From an uncultured Actinomycetes bacterium (lineage in GTDB: Bacteria; Actinomycetota; Actinomycetes; Nanopelagicales; Nanopelagicaceae): DNA of 64,000 nt. A program made the translations under genes and the position numbers. The notes under the pieces were generated by a model, which worked only from the letters and a program-made list of their open reading frames with translations, was not told the DNA's origin and did not search any database. Shown in pieces: positions 61,138-64,000 of the stretch. The DNA is taken from assembly GCA_903825945.1 (NCBI GenBank), contig CAIKCJ010000014.1:81205-145204 (forward strand), in the 5' to 3' direction. How positions within the stretch are numbered: the stretch's first letter is position 1; each line of letters starts with the position of its first letter.

Positions 61138-62829
61138 CTATTCCGACCACTTCGATGTAATCGGCAATCGCCGATCCTTGCCAAATGCGCGTCTAGAGAC
61201 CTTCGTTCCTGGCGGATACTGCCTACGCTTATATTCAGCCCGATCGACCATTCCGATCACGCGGACAGCGAGTTCTTCGCTAAATCCTGCGCTCAAAATG
61301 CCAGCTAAGCCACCGTCATTCTCGATATAAATCGTCAAAATTTGATCCAAAATGTCATATTCCGGCAGCGAATCGCTGTCTTTTTGATCAGGACGAAGCT
61401 CGGCTGAAGGTTCTTTGGAGATCGAATTCTCTGGGATGGGAGGAGTTTGGCCGCGCTGCGCAGCCACTCGGTTGCGCCATCTGGCGATTGCCCAAACCTC
61501 TGATTTGAGCAGATCTTTAATCGGCGCGAATCCCCCAACGGCGTCCCCATAGAGCGTGGAGTATCCGACAGCGAGTTCGGATTTATTGCCAGTGGCCAAT
61601 ACGCAATGACCCTCTTGATTGGAAAGCCCCATCAGAGTCGTTCCGCGAACACGTGCCTGAACATTCTCTTCCGCAAGCCCATGAAGGCCTAAATTGCTGA
61701 CGAAGGCATCAACCATGGGTTGGATAGGAATCACTCGATAGTGAAGACCGATTCGCTTCGCCGAATCTGCCGCATCAGCTAACGAGTGTTCCGAGGAGTA
61801 CTGGCTAGGCATAGCAACACCAAACACACGAGTTGGGCCAAGAGCATCTGCCGCGATTGCTGCCGTAATCGCTGAATCAATACCGCCAGATAGTCCAAGC
61901 AGGACAGATTTAAATCCATTCTTATTTACATAATCGCGCAAGCCAACCACAAGGGCTTGCCAGATCTCCGCCTCTGGCTCTAATCGCGCGGCTGCTCCAT
62001 GAATCATCTTGAGATATCCAGGTGCGCGCTCTTGTGAAATGACAAGGTCTGGAGTGCTACTTCCCAGCTTGGCATCCACATCTACCATCATCAAGCCATC
62101 AAAAAATTGTGGCGCTCGTGCAATGAGATCGCCCTCTGCGCCAACAGCAATACTGTCACCATCGAAGACCAAATCATCCTGGCCACCAGTCATATTCACA
62201 TAGAGAAGTGGTGCGCCAATTTCGCGTGCACGTCGTTTCACTAACGCCGAACGGAGATCATCTTTATTTCTTTCAAATGGACTTCCGTTAGGAACTAACA
62301 CCAGTCCAGGAGTGCGCGCGGCCAACTCGGAGACCGGGCCGTGCTCGCGCCAAATGTCTTCGCAGATCGCGATTCCAACATCTACACCGTGAATTCGCAG
62401 AACCAAAGATTTGTCGCCGGGAACAAAATTTCTGAACTCATCAAAGACACCGTAATTAGGAAGATGGTGCTTGATGTAGGTGGCAACAATTTCACCGCGA
62501 TGAATGACGGCCACCGCATTTTGTGGGCGTTTAGTAGAGCTCTCTTCTAAGTAACCCACAATGCTTACAAGATCGCCATAGTCAGCTAGTGATTGAGCGA
62601 CGCGGTTGATCGCTGCTTTGGATGCTGCGCGGAATGTTGATCGCATCGCCAAATCTTCAACCGGGTAACCCGTAAGCACCATCTCCGGAAAAACCAGGAT
62701 ATGGGCGCTAGCACTCGAGGCCTTGCCCGCATACTCCAGGATCAATTCCGAGTTTGATTCAAGGTCACCTACGGTCGGATTGACCTGCGCAAGGCCTACT
62801 CGAAGCTGTCCGATGGGTTCGCGTGCCAT
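61138..62829 (-). CDS. nadE: Glutamine-dependent NAD+ synthetase
   Basis: NadE makes NAD+ from deamido-NAD+, ATP and glutamine. The 563-residue protein joins an N-terminal nitrilase-type glutaminase domain (Glu in FPEMVLTGYP, Lys in IKHHLPNYG, Cys in AICEDIW) to a C-terminal synthetase domain (LLGLSGGIDSAITAAI near residue 304; GNKSELAVGYSTLYGD). TAGGGT is at the leaderless distance from the ATG. Its 3' end lies 24 bases before the SAM-IV-like element. Confidence 0.96.
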   Translation of the reverse strand: MAREPIGQLRVGLAQVNPTVGDLESNSELILEYAGKASSASAHILVFPEMVLTGYPVEDLAMRSTFRAASKAAINRVAQSLADYGDLVSIVGYLEESSTKRPQNAVAVIHRGEIVATYIKHHLPNYGVFDEFRNFVPGDKSLVLRIHGVDVGIAICEDIWREHGPVSELAARTPGLVLVPNGSPFERNKDDLRSALVKRRAREIGAPLLYVNMTGGQDDLVFDGDSIAVGAEGDLIARAPQFFDGLMMVDVDAKLGSSTPDLVISQERAPGYLKMIHGAAARLEPEAEIWQALVVGLRDYVNKNGFKSVLLGLSGGIDSAITAAIAADALGPTRVFGVAMPSQYSSEHSLADAADSAKRIGLHYRVIPIQPMVDAFVSNLGLHGLAEENVQARVRGTTLMGLSNQEGHCVLATGNKSELAVGYSTLYGDAVGGFAPIKDLLKSEVWAIARWRNRVAAQRGQTPPIPENSISKEPSAELRPDQKDSDSLPEYDILDQILTIYIENDGGLAGILSAGFSEELAVRVIGMVDRAEYKRRQYPPGTKVSRRAFGKDRRLPITSKWSE

Positions 62830-62835
62830 GCCTCA

Positions 62836-62841
62836 ACCCTA
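62836..62841 (-). promoter_or_regulatory. -10 element of leaderless nadE promoter
   Basis: On the minus strand TAGGGT occupies -12 to -7 from ATG 62829, with TGAGGC between. This is another member of the leaderless set. Confidence 0.5.
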
Positions 62842-62904
62842 TCTCGGGGAGCGATGTGAGGAGTATTATTTGAGGCAACCGCGGACCGCCCATGGCCGCG
62901 AGTT

Positions 62905-63729
62905 ATGAATCGAGATCTCATGTCCAATGCCATTGCGCGCCGCGTATCCATCTCCGACCTCGCCGCCAAAAAAAGGCGTAGTGAAAAATGGGCCATGATC
63001 ACCTGCTACGAGCAGATGATGGCTGAGGTATTTGATGAAGCGCAAATCCCCGTCCTCCTAGTTGGCGATAGCGCGGGTAATAATTTTCTCGGCGAAGAGA
63101 ACACGATCCCGGTCACGCTCGATCAGATAGTCATGCTCTCCGCCGCGGTTGTCCGCGGATCTCGCAAGGCTATGGTGGTCGCTGACTTTCCATTTGGCAG
63201 TTATGAAAAATCACCGAAACAGGCACTTGCTACTGGAGTACGCCTCTTTAAAGAAGCAAAAGTTCACGCCATCAAACTCGAAGGCGGCAAGAAAGTTGTT
63301 CCGCAAATCAAAAAACTGATCGGTGCAGGTATTCCCGTAATGGGCCACCTAGGCCTGACACCACAATCGGTTCATGCGCTCGGGGGCTTTAAAGTCCAAG
63401 GCCGTGGCGATGATGCCGCTCGCATCATGAAAGATGCCAAGGCGCTAGAGGCAGCTGGAGTATTTGCAATCGTTTTAGAGTTGGTTCCAGCAGAATTGGC
63501 AGAAGCAATCTCAAAGGAGCTAACTATTCCCGTTATCGGAATCGGCGCCGGAAATGGTTGTGATGCTCAAGTAATTGTTTGGACAGATCTCATGGGTCTG
63601 ACTGCCAATCCACCTAAATTTGCAAAGGCATATCGCAATCTTCGCCAGGAGATCGGTTCTGGAGTTCAAGAGTGGGCTAGTGATGTGGCTACTGGGGCAT
63701 TTCCAGCCGAGGAGCAGACTTTCCATTAA
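62905..63729 (+). CDS. panB: 3-methyl-2-oxobutanoate hydroxymethyltransferase
   Basis: PanB starts pantothenate synthesis by adding a hydroxymethyl group from methylene-THF to ketoisovalerate. The 274-residue protein shows MITCYEQMMAEVFDEA, VGDSAGNNFLG, VADFPFGSYE, IKLEGG, VMGHLGLTPQS and VIGIGAGNGCDAQV. The ATG at 62905 has no clear Shine-Dalgarno; a second in-frame ATG six codons later (MSNAIARR) is possible. It is divergent from nadE. Confidence 0.95.
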   Translation: MNRDLMSNAIARRVSISDLAAKKRRSEKWAMITCYEQMMAEVFDEAQIPVLLVGDSAGNNFLGEENTIPVTLDQIVMLSAAVVRGSRKAMVVADFPFGSYEKSPKQALATGVRLFKEAKVHAIKLEGGKKVVPQIKKLIGAGIPVMGHLGLTPQSVHALGGFKVQGRGDDAARIMKDAKALEAAGVFAIVLELVPAELAEAISKELTIPVIGIGAGNGCDAQVIVWTDLMGLTANPPKFAKAYRNLRQEIGSGVQEWASDVATGAFPAEEQTFH

Positions 63730-63738
63730 GTTGCAGCC

Positions 63739-64000
63739 ATGGCGAAATTTGCGGTGGATCTGACTCCCTTAAAGAAATACCCGGACCTGCGTTCTCTCTT
63801 TGTCTCAGGACTCATTACCCGTTTTGGCTCTGCTCTTACTTTGGTCGCCCTGCCCTTTCAAATTAAAGAGCTGACTCATTCCTATATAGCGGTGGGTCTT
63901 ATGGGCGCAGTAGAAATTATTCCGCTCATCATCTTCGCCCTCTACGGCGGAGTTCTGGCTGACACCGTTGATCGCAAGAAAATGGTCTGGATCTGCGAAG
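63739..64000 (+). CDS. MFS transporter, N-terminal part (partial)
   Basis: The frame from ATG 63739 runs open to the window edge (87 residues). It reads MAKFAVDLTPLKKYPDLRSL, then membrane segments around LFVSGLITRFGSALTLVALP and IAVGLMGAVEIIPLIIFALY. The MFS loop GGVLADTVDRKKM follows (family GxxxDxxxRRK). This pattern fits the DHA3/EntS-like multidrug or enterobactin-exporter branch. Substrate unknown. It begins 9 bases after panB. Confidence 0.85.
   Translation, partial: MAKFAVDLTPLKKYPDLRSLFVSGLITRFGSALTLVALPFQIKELTHSYIAVGLMGAVEIIPLIIFALYGGVLADTVDRKKMVWICE

Overview
The window looks like a compact chromosome segment from a high-GC-lineage actinobacterium with only moderate GC (about half by eye). 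Supporting evidence is the mraZ-to-sepF cell-wall order without ftsA, SepF and SepH, a HrdB-type sigma factor with an Ala/Lys-rich N-terminus, DUF3040 and DUF7455 proteins, a SAM-IV-type riboswitch and a TCGAAC-N4-GTTCGA LexA box. Gene ends overlap, gaps are tiny and an acyclic-type carotenoid cluster is present. This resembles small planktonic freshwater actinobacteria (acI/Nanopelagicales), but that placement is inference.

Layout. 1-2248: 3' part of ileS (+). 2262-19308: one long minus-strand division and cell-wall (dcw) operon read mraZ, rsmH, ftsL, ftsI, murE, murF, mraY, murD, ftsW, murG, murC, ftsQ, ftsZ, pgeF, yggS, sepF, yggT. It is preceded by 10-bp-phased MraZ boxes, and a nested RNA hairpin lies between mraZ and rsmH. 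19544-24684: a DUF3040 membrane protein, then an SOS mutagenesis operon (DUF6504, dnaE2, dinB) behind a perfect LexA palindrome. 24820-34721: carotenoid genes (alpha/beta hydrolase, crtA-like, cruF, cruG-like glycosyltransferase, crtD/crtI-like, then crtE, crtI, crtB), interrupted by minus-strand CDP-alcohol phosphotransferase and metF. 34731-43835: a P-loop kinase, PASTA kinase pknB, nfo, two EamA transporters, threonine aldolase, ogt, class II DAHP synthase and phosphofructokinase.

43853-49450: minus-strand era, dprA, comM, yraN, rnhB, lepB, rplS. 49580-54051: suhB, sepH, a phosphodiesterase and a short parC. parC faces parE across a strong terminator. 56417-58431: DUF7455, a CDGSH protein and the primary sigma factor. 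58462-61113: metX and metY behind a SAM-IV-like riboswitch. 61138-64000: nadE, panB and the start of an MFS transporter.

The genes form several functional blocks: peptidoglycan precursor synthesis and septation, SOS translesion synthesis, C40 carotenoid synthesis, and methionine synthesis by direct sulfhydrylation. A recurring feature is a TANNNT hexamer placed exactly 12 to 7 bases before start codons that lack a Shine-Dalgarno sequence, which points to widespread leaderless transcription. No tRNA, rRNA, CRISPR array, insertion sequence or prophage was seen. No gene-free stretch exceeds 300 bases.
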